From Megamonas hypermegale (lineage in GTDB: Bacteria > Bacillota > Negativicutes > Selenomonadales > Selenomonadaceae): a stretch of DNA of 64,000 bases. Positions 16,059 through 28,189 of the stretch are shown here, in pieces (the first letter of the stretch is position 1; each line of letters starts with the position of its first letter). Both the position numbers and the translations under genes were made by a program. The stretch covers positions 1,054,001-1,118,000 of the forward strand of contig NZ_LT906446.1 of the NCBI RefSeq assembly GCF_900187035.1. The letters are read 5' to 3'. The notes beneath the pieces were generated by a model. That model was not told the DNA's origin, ran no database searches, and worked only from the letters and a program-made list of their open reading frames with translations.

Positions 16059-17198
16059 TTATTCGTTAACTTCATCACTGATAGTTGTAGCTTTTTCTTC
16101 TTCTGCTTGTTTAGCTAAGAAATCCTGATATTCTTTCTTTTCAGCATCTTGTTGTACTCTAGTGATGCTAAGTGCAATTTTTTTGTTATCCATATCTACA
16201 TGAATAACTTTTACAGTAACTTCATCGCCTACATTTACAGCTTCGGAAGCTTTAGTGATATGTTTTGGAGAAAGTTCACGCATACGGATAAGGCCATCAA
16301 AACCTGGTTCAATTTCCATGAAAGCACCAAAATCAGTTAATTTAACGATTTTGCCTTTTACATAAGAACCTACAGGATATTTTTCAGCTTTATCGAACCA
16401 AGGGTCACGAACTGTATCTTTAATGCTTAAAGAAATACGACCTGTTTCAGCATCAAAAGCTTTAACAAGTACTTCTACTTCTTGTCCTACAGAAAGTACA
16501 TCGGATGGATTTTTTACATGTTCCCAAGAAAGGTCGGAAATATGAACAAGTCCATCAACACCGCCAATATCAATAAATGCACCGTAATCAACTAAACGTT
16601 TAACAATACCTTTACGTTTTTCACCTTCAACGATATTAGCAAGTACTTCTTTACGTTTTTCAGCACGTTCTTGTTCTAAAACAACACGACGAGAAAGTAC
16701 TAAACGCTGTTTTTTAGCATCTACTTCAATAACTTTTACACTTACTTTTTGACCTACAAATTCATTTAAGTCTTTTACAAAGTGAAGTGCAACTTGAGAA
16801 GCTGGAATGAAACCACGTAAACCACAAGCAGAAGTCAAAAGACCACCTTTTACAACTTGCTGAATTTCAACTTCAATAACTTGTTCGTTTTCTTTGATTT
16901 CTTCAACTTGTTTCCAAGCTACTAAACGGTCAGCGCGTGTTTTAGATAAGATAACACCATTTTCACCGCCAAGAGCTACTACATAAACGTCGATTTCATC
17001 GCCGACTTTTACAACATCTGTAGCATTATCCGGTTCTGGATATGCTAATTCTTTTTTAGGAATAGGAATTTCTGTTTTATAACCGATATCTACATACGCT
17101 TCATCACGGTTAACCAAAACCACAGTACCCTTTATAACTTCATGTGGATTAAATTCCTTCATAGATTCTTCTTTTAATAAGCTTGCCATGTCTTGCAC
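16059..17198 (-). CDS. rpsA: 30S ribosomal protein S1 / four-S1-domain RNA-binding protein
   Basis: A 379-residue protein with four S1 repeats. Clear ones start at [63 protein letters not shown] and [25 protein letters not shown]. It binds mRNA and helps the 30S subunit initiate. Four rather than six repeats is the Gram-positive form. The start GTG 17198 is preferred because a GGAGG lies ten bases upstream inside ispH; ATG 17189 would be 20 bases from it. It overlaps ispH by 25 bases; in some Clostridia and Negativicutes the two proteins are fused. Confidence 0.9.
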   Translation of the reverse strand: MQDMASLLKEESMKEFNPHEVIKGTVVLVNRDEAYVDIGYKTEIPIPKKELAYPEPDNATDVVKVGDEIDVYVVALGGENGVILSKTRADRLVAWKQVEEIKENEQVIEVEIQQVVKGGLLTSACGLRGFIPASQVALHFVKDLNEFVGQKVSVKVIEVDAKKQRLVLSRRVVLEQERAEKRKEVLANIVEGEKRKGIVKRLVDYGAFIDIGGVDGLVHISDLSWEHVKNPSDVLSVGQEVEVLVKAFDAETGRISLSIKDTVRDPWFDKAEKYPVGSYVKGKIVKLTDFGAFMEIEPGFDGLIRMRELSPKHITKASEAVNVGDEVTVKVIHVDMDNKKIALSITRVQQDAEKKEYQDFLAKQAEEEKATTISDEVNE

Positions 17199-18010
17199 TT
17201 TTCATATACCTCCTTGATAATCCAGTCAGGCGTTGAGGCTCCGGCTGTAATACCAATTTTTTTAATATTATTGAACCAATCATCTTGTAGTTCATCAACT
17301 GTTTCAATATGATGCACAACGCAATGTTCGGCACAAATTTGCGCTAATCTAGTTGTGTTAGCACTATTACGTCCACCAATAACGATTACCATATCTACTT
17401 CTTTAGCTAATTTAATAGCAGCAGACTGTCGTTTGTTTGTAGCCGTACAAATCGTTCTTAATATCCTAATATCATAAGATTTATTCAATAAAATACTGAC
17501 AATTTTATTGAATTTATCTGCAGAAAAGGTTGTTTGTGCTACAATACCCAATCGTGGCACAAAGCTAATATTGCTAGCTTCTTCTTCTGTACAGAGCACT
17601 AGCGCATTTTCTCCTGCCCATTTTTTAATACTTATGACTTCTGGATGTTCTTTTTCGCCTATAATAATAACTTTGTAGCCTTCATCTGCCAACTTTTTAG
17701 CCGACATCTGGGCTTTTTTCACATGTGGACAAGTAGCATCTGCAAGCTCCAGCCCTCTTGCCTGTATTTTTTCATACACACTTGGGCCAACACCGTGAGA
17801 ACGTATAATTATTTTTCCACAATTCATATCTTCGACTTCTTCTACCACACCGATTCCTTTATCAGCCAAAGATTTGACCATTTGGGGATTATGAATTATT
17901 GGGCCTAAAGAACAAACTTTTTTTGATAAATCAGCACTATCTTTTGCTATTTTAATAGCTCGCTTTACGCCATAACAAAATCCATAATCGTCAGCTAAAA
18001 TTACTTCCAA
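17174..18010 (-). CDS. ispH: 4-hydroxy-3-methylbut-2-enyl diphosphate reductase
   Basis: The last enzyme of the MEP isoprenoid pathway; it reduces HMBPP to IPP and DMAPP with a [4Fe-4S] cluster. The three cluster cysteines are seen in [19 protein letters not shown] and [13 protein letters not shown]. The length is about 278 residues. I chose TTG 18010, seven bases after GGTG, because it gives the usual opening [15 protein letters not shown] 18016 is two codons earlier. Its 3' end overlaps the S1 gene. The 200-base gap to plsC holds an omega-RNA-like remnant. Confidence 0.95.
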   Translation of the reverse strand: MEVILADDYGFCYGVKRAIKIAKDSADLSKKVCSLGPIIHNPQMVKSLADKGIGVVEEVEDMNCGKIIIRSHGVGPSVYEKIQARGLELADATCPHVKKAQMSAKKLADEGYKVIIIGEKEHPEVISIKKWAGENALVLCTEEEASNISFVPRLGIVAQTTFSADKFNKIVSILLNKSYDIRILRTICTATNKRQSAAIKLAKEVDMVIVIGGRNSANTTRLAQICAEHCVVHHIETVDELQDDWFNNIKKIGITAGASTPDWIIKEVYEKCKTWQAY

Positions 18011-18044
18011 AATCAATCACCATCAAAAATTATATTACTAAGCC

Positions 18045-18135
18045 TTTGAACTTTTTACGATAAAATCGCAAATTTCCTAGCTAAAATATTTAATTAAAAA
18101 TATATTGCTAGGCAAACCCCGCAGCTCCTACGGTT
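18045..18135 (-). ncRNA. decayed omega-RNA-like right end (third IStron/IS605 trace)
   Basis: Read on the minus strand, AACCGTAGGAGCTGCGGGG (18135-18117) matches the start of the omega RNA in both IStrons (AACCGTAGGAACTATGGGG), with mismatches only at G/A and GC/AT positions. It is followed by a stem (CCTAGC with GCTAGG) in the place of the CTCGG/CCGAG stem, then GCGATTTTATCGT and GTTCA, matching GCGACTTTAGTCGT and GTTCA. The order is the same and stems are kept by changed pairs. No left end or tnpB is present. It could be a relic or a solitary guide RNA. The similarity is seen by eye. Confidence 0.5.
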
Positions 18136-18218
18136 TTTTTATTACACAAATTATGACAAAAACCATAAAAGTGTACTTCTACTTACCAATTAGTATACCA
18201 TATATTACTATCTATATT

Positions 18219-18800
18219 CTACTGTATTTTTAACATAGAGGAAATTTCTTGCATTATTTTTTCGGTAAATTCTTGTAAATTTTCTTTATCAGCCTTTTCA
18301 GCTTCAAAATACATTGGTTTTCCATAAGATACTTTCAATCGACGAAACGGTCTTAATTTAAAAGTCCCTTCAATAGCAACTGGCACCACAACAGCTTTTG
18401 ATTTAGCTGCAATCAATGCAACACCCGGTGCCCCCTTATGCAATTTTCCATCACGACTTCTCGTTCCTTCAGGAAACATACAGATACATTCTTTTGCTTT
18501 AAGCATAGTTAATGCTGTTTTTATCGCTGCTCTATCAGAAGCGCCACGGCGTACTGGAAAAGTATGCACATTACATAATATATTTTTAAGAATTGGCACA
18601 TGGAATAATTCTTCTTTCGCCATATAAGCCAAATGGCGTGGAATAAAAGTCCCTACAAGTGGTGGGTCCCAATTACTTAAATGATTAGATGCTAAAATTA
18701 CAGCACCTTCTTTCGGTACATTTTCTGCCCCCACAACCTTTGTCGGAAAAATAACCGAATAAATAAACATAAACATTAATTTTAATATTTTATACAGCAT
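18219..18800 (-). CDS. plsC: 1-acyl-sn-glycerol-3-phosphate acyltransferase
   Basis: Acylates lysophosphatidic acid to phosphatidic acid at the membrane. The catalytic HX4D motif is NHLSNWDPPLVG at about residue 38, and FPEGTRSRDGKLHKGAPGVALIA is the substrate-binding block. An N-terminal hydrophobic segment anchors it. The 193-residue length is usual for this Firmicute form. It starts 18 bases after the end of cmk exon 2, so it is on the same transcript as the IStron-interrupted cmk. Confidence 0.93.
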   Translation of the reverse strand: MLYKILKLMFMFIYSVIFPTKVVGAENVPKEGAVILASNHLSNWDPPLVGTFIPRHLAYMAKEELFHVPILKNILCNVHTFPVRRGASDRAAIKTALTMLKAKECICMFPEGTRSRDGKLHKGAPGVALIAAKSKAVVVPVAIEGTFKLRPFRRLKVSYGKPMYFEAEKADKENLQEFTEKIMQEISSMLKIQ

Positions 18801-18818
18801 AATTTACCATTCCTATAA

Positions 18819-21326
<2,508 letters not shown>

Positions 21327-21343
21327 AATAATCACCTATACCA

Positions 21344-22645
21344 TTATTCAAAATGAGTTAGAATTTCATAAAATGTAGGATAAGAAATATTTACACATTC
21401 ACTATTTTCTATTTCTACCCCTACTCCTGCTGCACCTAAAATAGCAAGTGCCATGGCAATTCTATGGTCATCATGGGAATTACATCTTGCAAATTTCAAA
21501 TTATCTTTCTGACCACCTGTAATAACCATGCCATCTTCTAAGCCCTCAATGCACGGACATACTTTATTGAATTCATCAGTTATAACCTGCAAACGGTCTG
21601 TTTCTTTTACACGTAATTCGCCTGCACCTGTAATTTTTGTCGTTCCTTCTGCAAACATAGCGGCAACTGCAATAATTGGAATTTCATCAATCAAACGTGG
21701 CATAATATCTGCGCCAAAAGTTGTACCGTGCAATTTTGCATAACGCACACGAATGTCAGCTAATGGTTCTACTTCATCACGAACATTTAAAAGCTGTATA
21801 TCTGCACCCATGTCTTTTAAGACATCAATAATACCTGTACGTGTTTCATTAATGCCAACATCTTTTAAAATCACATCACTGCCTTCAATAATAGAAGCGG
21901 CTACAAGCCAGAAAGCAGCAGAAGAAATATCACCTGGTACATGAATTTCTGCTGGTGGAGTCATTTTATTTACTCTAGAAATAGTTATGCTAGTACCAGA
22001 TTTTTTCAATTTAACGCCAAAACCAGTCAACATACGTTCTGTATGGTCGCGTGATGTATATGGTTCAGTTACGGTAGTTTCATCATCAGCATTCATACCA
22101 GCGAGTAATATTGCAGATTTTACCTGTGCACTTGCCATTGGCATTTTATAGGATATACCATGTAAATTTTCTTTTGTTGGAATTACTGTGATTGGCAAAT
22201 ATTTATTATTTTGACGACCTACAATATTAGCTCCCATTTGAGATAATGGATTTATTACTCTGCCCATAGGGCGACGACTAAGTGAAGCATCACCTGTAAA
22301 TGTCGTCAAAAATTTCTGACCAGATAAAATGCCCATCATTAAGCGAAGTGTTGTACCAGAGTTACCTGCATCGATAATGCCTGCTGGTTCTTTAAGACCA
22401 TCTAAACCATTGCCTTTTACAATTAAAGTATTTTCATCTAATTCTTTTACACTTACGCCCAATGCTCGCATGCAATTTACAGTTGACATACAATCAGCGG
22501 CGTGCAAAAAATTAGTAATTTTTACTTCTCTATCGCATAAACCTGAAAACATTACACTGCGATGTGAAACAGATTTATCGCCTGGAATTAAAATTTCACC
22601 AGACAAACCTTTTTTTATAGGTTGAATTGCTTTTAATTTATCCAT
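21344..22645 (-). CDS. aroA: 3-phosphoshikimate 1-carboxyvinyltransferase (EPSP synthase)
   Basis: Joins shikimate-3-phosphate and phosphoenolpyruvate in aromatic amino acid synthesis. Conserved blocks are GDKSVSHRSVMFSGL (residues 22-36), DAGNSGTTLRLMMGILSG (about 91), GDASLSRRPMGRVI, and ELRVKETDRL near residue 345. A length of 433 residues is usual. It lies 17 bases upstream of cmk, a known Firmicute arrangement, so the two are co-transcribed. The upstream region of about 180 bases contains no hairpin I could assign to it. Confidence 0.96.
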   Translation of the reverse strand: MDKLKAIQPIKKGLSGEILIPGDKSVSHRSVMFSGLCDREVKITNFLHAADCMSTVNCMRALGVSVKELDENTLIVKGNGLDGLKEPAGIIDAGNSGTTLRLMMGILSGQKFLTTFTGDASLSRRPMGRVINPLSQMGANIVGRQNNKYLPITVIPTKENLHGISYKMPMASAQVKSAILLAGMNADDETTVTEPYTSRDHTERMLTGFGVKLKKSGTSITISRVNKMTPPAEIHVPGDISSAAFWLVAASIIEGSDVILKDVGINETRTGIIDVLKDMGADIQLLNVRDEVEPLADIRVRYAKLHGTTFGADIMPRLIDEIPIIAVAAMFAEGTTKITGAGELRVKETDRLQVITDEFNKVCPCIEGLEDGMVITGGQKDNLKFARCNSHDDHRIAMALAILGAAGVGVEIENSECVNISYPTFYEILTHFE

Positions 22646-22829
22646 TACTTCAAACCTTTCTTAATTAATATTTTATTTTTGGAATAATTATAACACTATC
22701 TACTTAAATTGAAAATCATCTTACAATTTTGCTCTAACTAAACTTTTAAATAAAATTTCTAATCCATTACAATACTTAAAAATACTATATTAAAACACTC
22801 TCATAAAATCTCGTTTTCTAAAAAAACAC

Positions 22830-22858
22830 TTGACAAATTATACTGAATAGTTTAAGGT
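22830..22858 (+). promoter_or_regulatory. possible promoter of the T-box leader
   Basis: TTGACA at 22830-22835, then after 17 bases TAAGGT at 22853-22858; TATACA five bases further on is an alternative -10 with poor spacing. It lies about 45 bases before the T-box stem I. Confidence 0.4.
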
Positions 22859-22904
22859 ATACATAACGTAAAGTTGTAAACATGAAATTAGATATAATAA
22901 ATCC

Positions 22905-23176
22905 TATGAACAGACAAGTAATTCATAGTAAAAAGCTGCAGAGAGCTGATGGTTGGTGCGAATCAGTGTGATACTATAATGAACATCATCTGGGAGGATT
23001 TTAGTTGAAAAGTATTTACTTAGTAGATTAAAACGATTTTTCCTCGTTATCGGAAAATACATTTGTATATAAAATATGAGTGTAGTCTGAGTGTTGTCAT
23101 CAATTGACAAAATTTGGGTGGTACCACGGCTTATAATAGTCCGTCCCTTAATTATTAAGGGACGGATTTTTTATTA
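22905..23176 (+). promoter_or_regulatory. T-box riboswitch (isoleucine specifier) controlling ilvC
   Basis: The leader has stem I landmarks AGAGAGCTGATGG and GGTTGGTGCGAATC, a specifier loop GAAC-ATC-ATC at 22981-22990, the T-box AATTTGGGTGGTACCACGG (23111-23129) and a terminator (23141-23165, CCGTCCCTTAA with TTAAGGGACGG, then T6). The specifier triplet reads ATC, isoleucine; shifting by one codon also gives ATC. Uncharged tRNA-Ile would stabilise the antiterminator and allow ilvC expression. Seen directly except for the pairing with tRNA. Confidence 0.93.
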
Positions 23177-23218
23177 TATTTATTAAATGCATGTTTGCAT
23201 TAATAATACGTATACTAA

Positions 23219-24256
<1,038 letters not shown>

Positions 24257-24285
24257 TATATGCGGCGATTTTTAAAGCTGAAAAA

Positions 24286-24315
24286 GAGAGATGCTGCTTA
24301 GCGTCTCTTTTTTTC
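24286..24315 (+). terminator. terminator after ilvC
   Basis: AGAGATGC and GCGTCTCT (24287-24308) pair around a six-base loop and a run of seven T follows. Confidence 0.85.
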
Positions 24316-24372
24316 ACTATAAAAAATTCTAATAATTTATAAAAATATTTATATATATATGAAGGAGGAAAT

Positions 24373-26067
24373 ATGAGAATGAACGGTGCTCAGGCAGTTA
24401 TTGAATGTCTGAAAAAAGAAAATGTTGACCTTGTTTTTGGTTATCCGGGCGGAGCTGTATTAACATTATATGATGCTTTATATCAAAGCAGTTTACGCCA
24501 TATCCTGACAAAACACGAACAGGGTGCAGTTCATGCAGCCGATGGTTATGCTCGTTCTACGGGCAAAGTAGGCGTATGTTTTGCAACTTCTGGCCCTGGT
24601 GCTGCAAACTTAGTTACAGGTATTGCTACAGCAAATATTGACTCTATACCACTTGTCTGCATCACAGGACAGGTAGCAACACACCTTATCGGACGCGACG
24701 CTTTCCAAGAAGCTGATGTTTGTGGTATCACTGCTCCGGTTACTAAACACAATTATTTAATAAAAAAAGTTGAAGATTTACCTAGAGTATTTAAAGAAGC
24801 TTTTTATATAGCATCTAGTGGCAGACCAGGCCCTGTCGTAATTGATATTGCTAAAAATGTATTTGAAGCTGAAATTGACTTTTCCTATCCAACTGAAGTT
24901 AATCTTCCAGGCTATCATCCTAAAAAAGAAGGCAATACTCATGACATTGATGATTTAATCATAGCAATGCAAGAAGCAGAAAAACCTGTCATCTTCGTCG
25001 GTGGTGGTGTTATTCTTTCTGATACAGCACCATATATACGCCAAATTGCGGAAGCAACTGGTATCCCTGTTGTTGAAAGCTTAATGGGCAGAGGTTCTCT
25101 CCCTTGCGATATGCCTGAATCTCTCGGCATGGTTGGTATGCACGGTACATATTTTGCCAATACTGCTGTAATGGAATCTGATTTATTAATCGGTATTGGT
25201 GCCCGCTTTGATGACCGTGTTACAAGCAAAACTTCTGATTTTGCACCAAATGCTAAAATAGCTCATTTTGATATTGATAGTGCAGAAATCAATAAAAATG
25301 TTATGGTTGACTATCCTGTTGTCGGTGACCTTCGTTGGTCTTTACCACTTTTTGCTGCTAAACTCTCTGTAATCGGCAATAAACTCAAAAAACTCTATCA
25401 GCCATGGCGTGACTATATTTTTGATGTTAAGAAAAACAATCCATTACTCTTCCGCAAAAATAGTGAATATATCATGCCAGAAGAAGTTATCACTGCTGTA
25501 AGTGATGTATCTGATGAAAATACAATCATCGTTACTGACGTTGGACAACATCAAATGTGGGCAGCACAGTATTATAACTTCCAAAAAGCGCGTACACTCA
25601 TCACATCAGGTGGTCTTGGCACTATGGGCTTTGGTCTTCCTGCTGCTATTGGTGCAAAACTCGCTAATCCAGATAAAAAAGTTGTATTATTCACCGGTGA
25701 TGGTAGTATCATGATGAATTGTCAAGAATTTGCTACCCTCGCTGATAATGATTTAGATATAAAAGTTGTCGTTTTAAATAATCATATGCTCGGCATGGTT
25801 GCACAGTGGCAACGTATGTTCTATAACCGTCATTATGCACATTCAGTTTTACGTGGTAAAACCGACTTAGTAAAATTAGCTGAAGCTATGGGAGTTAAAG
25901 GTTATCGTTTAGATAACAAAGCTGCATTTAATGAACATTTTGCTGAAATATTAAAATCTGAAGGTGCCGCTTTAATCGATGTATTAATTCCTGATGAAGA
26001 AAATGTATTTCCAATGGTTCCGGCCGGCGGACGACTTGACCAAATGGTATTGGAGGCAGAACAATGA
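24373..26067 (+). CDS. ilvB: acetolactate synthase, large (catalytic) subunit
   Basis: A thiamine-diphosphate enzyme that makes acetolactate or acetohydroxybutyrate. Seen are the N-terminal FGYPGGAVLTLYDAL with the catalytic Glu in THEQ-like TKHEQGAVHAADGYAR, the central FAD/nucleotide domain, and the C-terminal ThDP motif GDGSIMMNCQEFATLADNDLDIKVVVLNN. The length of 564 residues is normal for the anabolic form. The ATG follows AAGGAGG. It overlaps ilvN by four bases. With ilvC in its own unit upstream, the cluster covers two shared steps of branched-chain amino acid synthesis. Confidence 0.96.
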   Translation: MRMNGAQAVIECLKKENVDLVFGYPGGAVLTLYDALYQSSLRHILTKHEQGAVHAADGYARSTGKVGVCFATSGPGAANLVTGIATANIDSIPLVCITGQVATHLIGRDAFQEADVCGITAPVTKHNYLIKKVEDLPRVFKEAFYIASSGRPGPVVIDIAKNVFEAEIDFSYPTEVNLPGYHPKKEGNTHDIDDLIIAMQEAEKPVIFVGGGVILSDTAPYIRQIAEATGIPVVESLMGRGSLPCDMPESLGMVGMHGTYFANTAVMESDLLIGIGARFDDRVTSKTSDFAPNAKIAHFDIDSAEINKNVMVDYPVVGDLRWSLPLFAAKLSVIGNKLKKLYQPWRDYIFDVKKNNPLLFRKNSEYIMPEEVITAVSDVSDENTIIVTDVGQHQMWAAQYYNFQKARTLITSGGLGTMGFGLPAAIGAKLANPDKKVVLFTGDGSIMMNCQEFATLADNDLDIKVVVLNNHMLGMVAQWQRMFYNRHYAHSVLRGKTDLVKLAEAMGVKGYRLDNKAAFNEHFAEILKSEGAALIDVLIPDEENVFPMVPAGGRLDQMVLEAEQ

Positions 26068-26561
26068 ACTATCAATTAACTTTATTAGCTGAAGATACTC
26101 CTGGCGTATTAAGCCATATCGTTTCTTTAATCAGCCGTCGCTCATTTAATATCAACACATTATCTGTAGGTTACACAGAAGAAAAAAATGTCACTCGCAT
26201 GAGTTTTGTTGTAACTGCTGATAGTGAAAATGAAGTAGAACAAGTTATGAAACAGATTAATAAATTAATCAACGTAATTAAAATTGAAAATTTAACTCAT
26301 GTTGATTCTATTAATCGTGAACTTGTAATGATAAAAGTAAAAGCTAATCCAGTAAACCGCAATGATATCGTTAATATCGTAAATATTTTCCGTGCAAAAA
26401 TCGTTGATGTAAATCGCGAAACACTCGTTATTGAATCTACAGGTAGCCATACAAAAATAGATGCAATTTGCGAAATGCTCAAAGACTATGGCATTATCGA
26501 AGTTGCTCGTACTGGTACATTATCCATGTCTCGTGGCCCCGTTCCTTTAAAAGATATGTAA
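26064..26561 (+). CDS. ilvN: acetolactate synthase, small regulatory subunit
   Basis: The ACT-domain subunit that activates IlvB and gives valine feedback. The opening YQLTLLAEDTPGVLSHIVSLISRRSFNINTL is the family's ACT domain, with a second domain from about residue 78 (ELVMIKVKANPVNR). At 165 residues it is the usual length. ATG 26064 sits inside the ilvB end (ATGA) with GGAGG upstream. Some bacteria call this gene ilvH. Confidence 0.95.
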   Translation: MNYQLTLLAEDTPGVLSHIVSLISRRSFNINTLSVGYTEEKNVTRMSFVVTADSENEVEQVMKQINKLINVIKIENLTHVDSINRELVMIKVKANPVNRNDIVNIVNIFRAKIVDVNRETLVIESTGSHTKIDAICEMLKDYGIIEVARTGTLSMSRGPVPLKDM

Positions 26562-26872
26562 TTCATCTATTAATACTAATCAAGTTAATAGATGTTAAAC
26601 TTTATAAAAACTTTTCTCTTGTGCTTGCATCTAATAGATGCTCGAATAATTTATAATCATATTTTTTTACTGGTAAAGTCCCAATTTGGGGCTTTATTTT
26701 TTTACCTTATTTGCCCCTCTCATCGCTTATATGCGTTTTTATATTATTGCAGGTTATTTTATACATCCAATTTATTTAACGCACTATACGCTTTATCATG
26801 CCATTTTAACAATAAAAAAATAGGTAGAAAATATATATTCCTACCTATTTATATTAATTAATCATTCATTTA
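26562..26872. other. intergenic region with a terminator and two inverted repeats
   Basis: After ilvN there are two short inverted repeats built on ATCTA/TAGAT (26565-26594 and 26627-26641), then a terminator: AAAGTCCC with GGGGCTTT (26675-26695) and a T run, in plus direction. The rest is AT-rich with no supported gene. Near 26815-26860 a loose inverted repeat (AATAGGTAGAA with TTCCTACCTATT) may end the converging minus-strand operon. Confidence 0.6.
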
Positions 26873-27193
26873 TTAAACTACTGCTTTTATCACTTTCTTG
26901 GAATGCTTCCAATATAGTTTTTCACAACGAGGTGAACAAAACACTGTCCTTCTATCCTCTTTATTTACGATTGTTACTAACTTCTGACATTTTTTACATT
27001 TAAACTGCCTTATTATATGTGCTTCATTATCATCATTTAAATGTTCACTTAGATTTTCTACAATTCTATTTTTACTATAATATGTTTGTTTATGATGTTT
27101 TTTTCGACAATAGCAACTGCAATACACTTGATTTCTTCTTTTGGCCGTAAAAAAATGATGACAAACAGGACATTCTCTATTCATTTCTATCAT
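26873..27193 (-). CDS. small zinc-ribbon protein, function unknown
   Basis: A 106-residue basic protein with four cysteine pairs: CPVC, CSCYC, CKKC and CSPRC. The first and last pairs look like treble-clef or zinc-ribbon knuckles (QVYCSCYCRKKHH and TVFCSPRCEKLYWKH). I do not recognise a named family. It overlaps the upstream exported-protein gene by four bases (ATGA), so it is the last gene of a three-gene unit downstream of the adhesin. Nucleic-acid binding is possible but not shown. Confidence 0.7.
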   Translation of the reverse strand: MIEMNRECPVCHHFFTAKRRNQVYCSCYCRKKHHKQTYYSKNRIVENLSEHLNDDNEAHIIRQFKCKKCQKLVTIVNKEDRRTVFCSPRCEKLYWKHSKKVIKAVV

Positions 27194-27669
27194 CTTTTCA
27201 TCATCTTTTGAAAACGCTGTTTTGATTCTAATACTTTCAGAGATGCTGTATATACCTGTGTCAAGATTTTTTCATCAATGCCTCTAAATTGCATATCGCT
27301 ACCTAAATCAACACATACTTTGCCTTCATTATCAATAAGATATCTCTGTGGCATACAGTAAAATCTACCATCATTAGTAAACATATATAGACAAAGAGTA
27401 CTTACAACATTTTGCATATTTTCACCCTGGCGAAGTTCTGCTAAAAACTGTTTATCAGTATAACGGTCTTCTGCCGAAACAACGACATAATATCTCCCAT
27501 CCTTTTTAACAGCTTCTACTGTATCTGGATATATATACATAATGCCATAATCACTATTTCCAATTCTTTGCTCTGTAGCTGCCTCTGCTACATTATTTGA
27601 ACCAACTCCATATGTCATACCACAGACTCCCATCAATAAACCCATTACTATAAGAATATATTTTTTCAT
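27190..27669 (-). CDS. small exported protein, function unknown
   Basis: A 159-residue protein with a signal peptide (MKKYILIVMGLLMGVCGMTYG, cleavage probably near NVAEAA-T). The mature part has alternating beta-strand patterns such as DGRYYVVVSAED and GKVCVDLGSDMQFRG. No family recognised. It lies eight bases after another exported-protein gene. It is likely in the space between the two membranes, or surface attached. Confidence 0.72.
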   Translation of the reverse strand: MKKYILIVMGLLMGVCGMTYGVGSNNVAEAATEQRIGNSDYGIMYIYPDTVEAVKKDGRYYVVVSAEDRYTDKQFLAELRQGENMQNVVSTLCLYMFTNDGRFYCMPQRYLIDNEGKVCVDLGSDMQFRGIDEKILTQVYTASLKVLESKQRFQKMMKR

Positions 27670-27677
27670 AATTTATC

Positions 27678-28100
27678 TTATTCACTCTGTTGTTGTGTAT
27701 TTATAGGTTGTACAGCAACATTAACGAGTTTTTGGTCTTTATCAAATACAAAAATTAATTGAGCTTGTTTATTGCTGTCAAAAGTAACATTATATGCAAC
27801 TATATCATTTTGTTCTTGACGCTGATAAATATAAAATTTATCTTCTGTTAATGTACCAAATGTATTTTTTATATTTCTCTGTAAGCCACTGTAATTAGCT
27901 TCTTTAAACTGATTTTTCAATCCATCAGAAAAATTACGACTTAAAACATCATATGCTGGTACTTTTTCCCCTTTAAACGCGTCTATAAAGAGCTGTGCCG
28001 TTTTTTGTTCACTACTTAAGTCACTACTATCTGATGCATTACAAATGCTTCCAAAAGCCATCATCATAGTTGCTACCAATATACATATAATCTTTTTCAT
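27678..28100 (-). CDS. small exported protein, NTF2-like size, function unknown
   Basis: A 140-residue protein with a signal peptide (MKKIICILVATMMMAFGSICNAS). The mature part, with AQLFIDAFKGEKVPAYDVLS near the start and IVAYNVTFDSNKQAQLIFVFDKD near the end, resembles the DUF3887/NTF2-like fold, but I cannot confirm this. ATG 28100 follows AAGGTGA. It lies 90 bases after the adhesin gene, across a hairpin, and may be partly co-transcribed with it. Confidence 0.7.
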   Translation of the reverse strand: MKKIICILVATMMMAFGSICNASDSSDLSSEQKTAQLFIDAFKGEKVPAYDVLSRNFSDGLKNQFKEANYSGLQRNIKNTFGTLTEDKFYIYQRQEQNDIVAYNVTFDSNKQAQLIFVFDKDQKLVNVAVQPINTQQQSE

Positions 28101-28140
28101 TTTAATCACCTTTACTCTATTTTTAAATATTAAAGCATAA

Positions 28141-28162
28141 GCGGCAAATATTAATTTGCCGC
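28141..28162 (-). terminator. hairpin after the adhesin gene
   Basis: GCGGCAAAT and ATTTGCCGC form a nine-base stem with a four-base loop just past the adhesin stop. The T run after it on the minus strand is poor, so termination may be partial. Confidence 0.5.
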
Positions 28163-28189
28163 CTATTACTTATTAGATTAAATTTTTAA

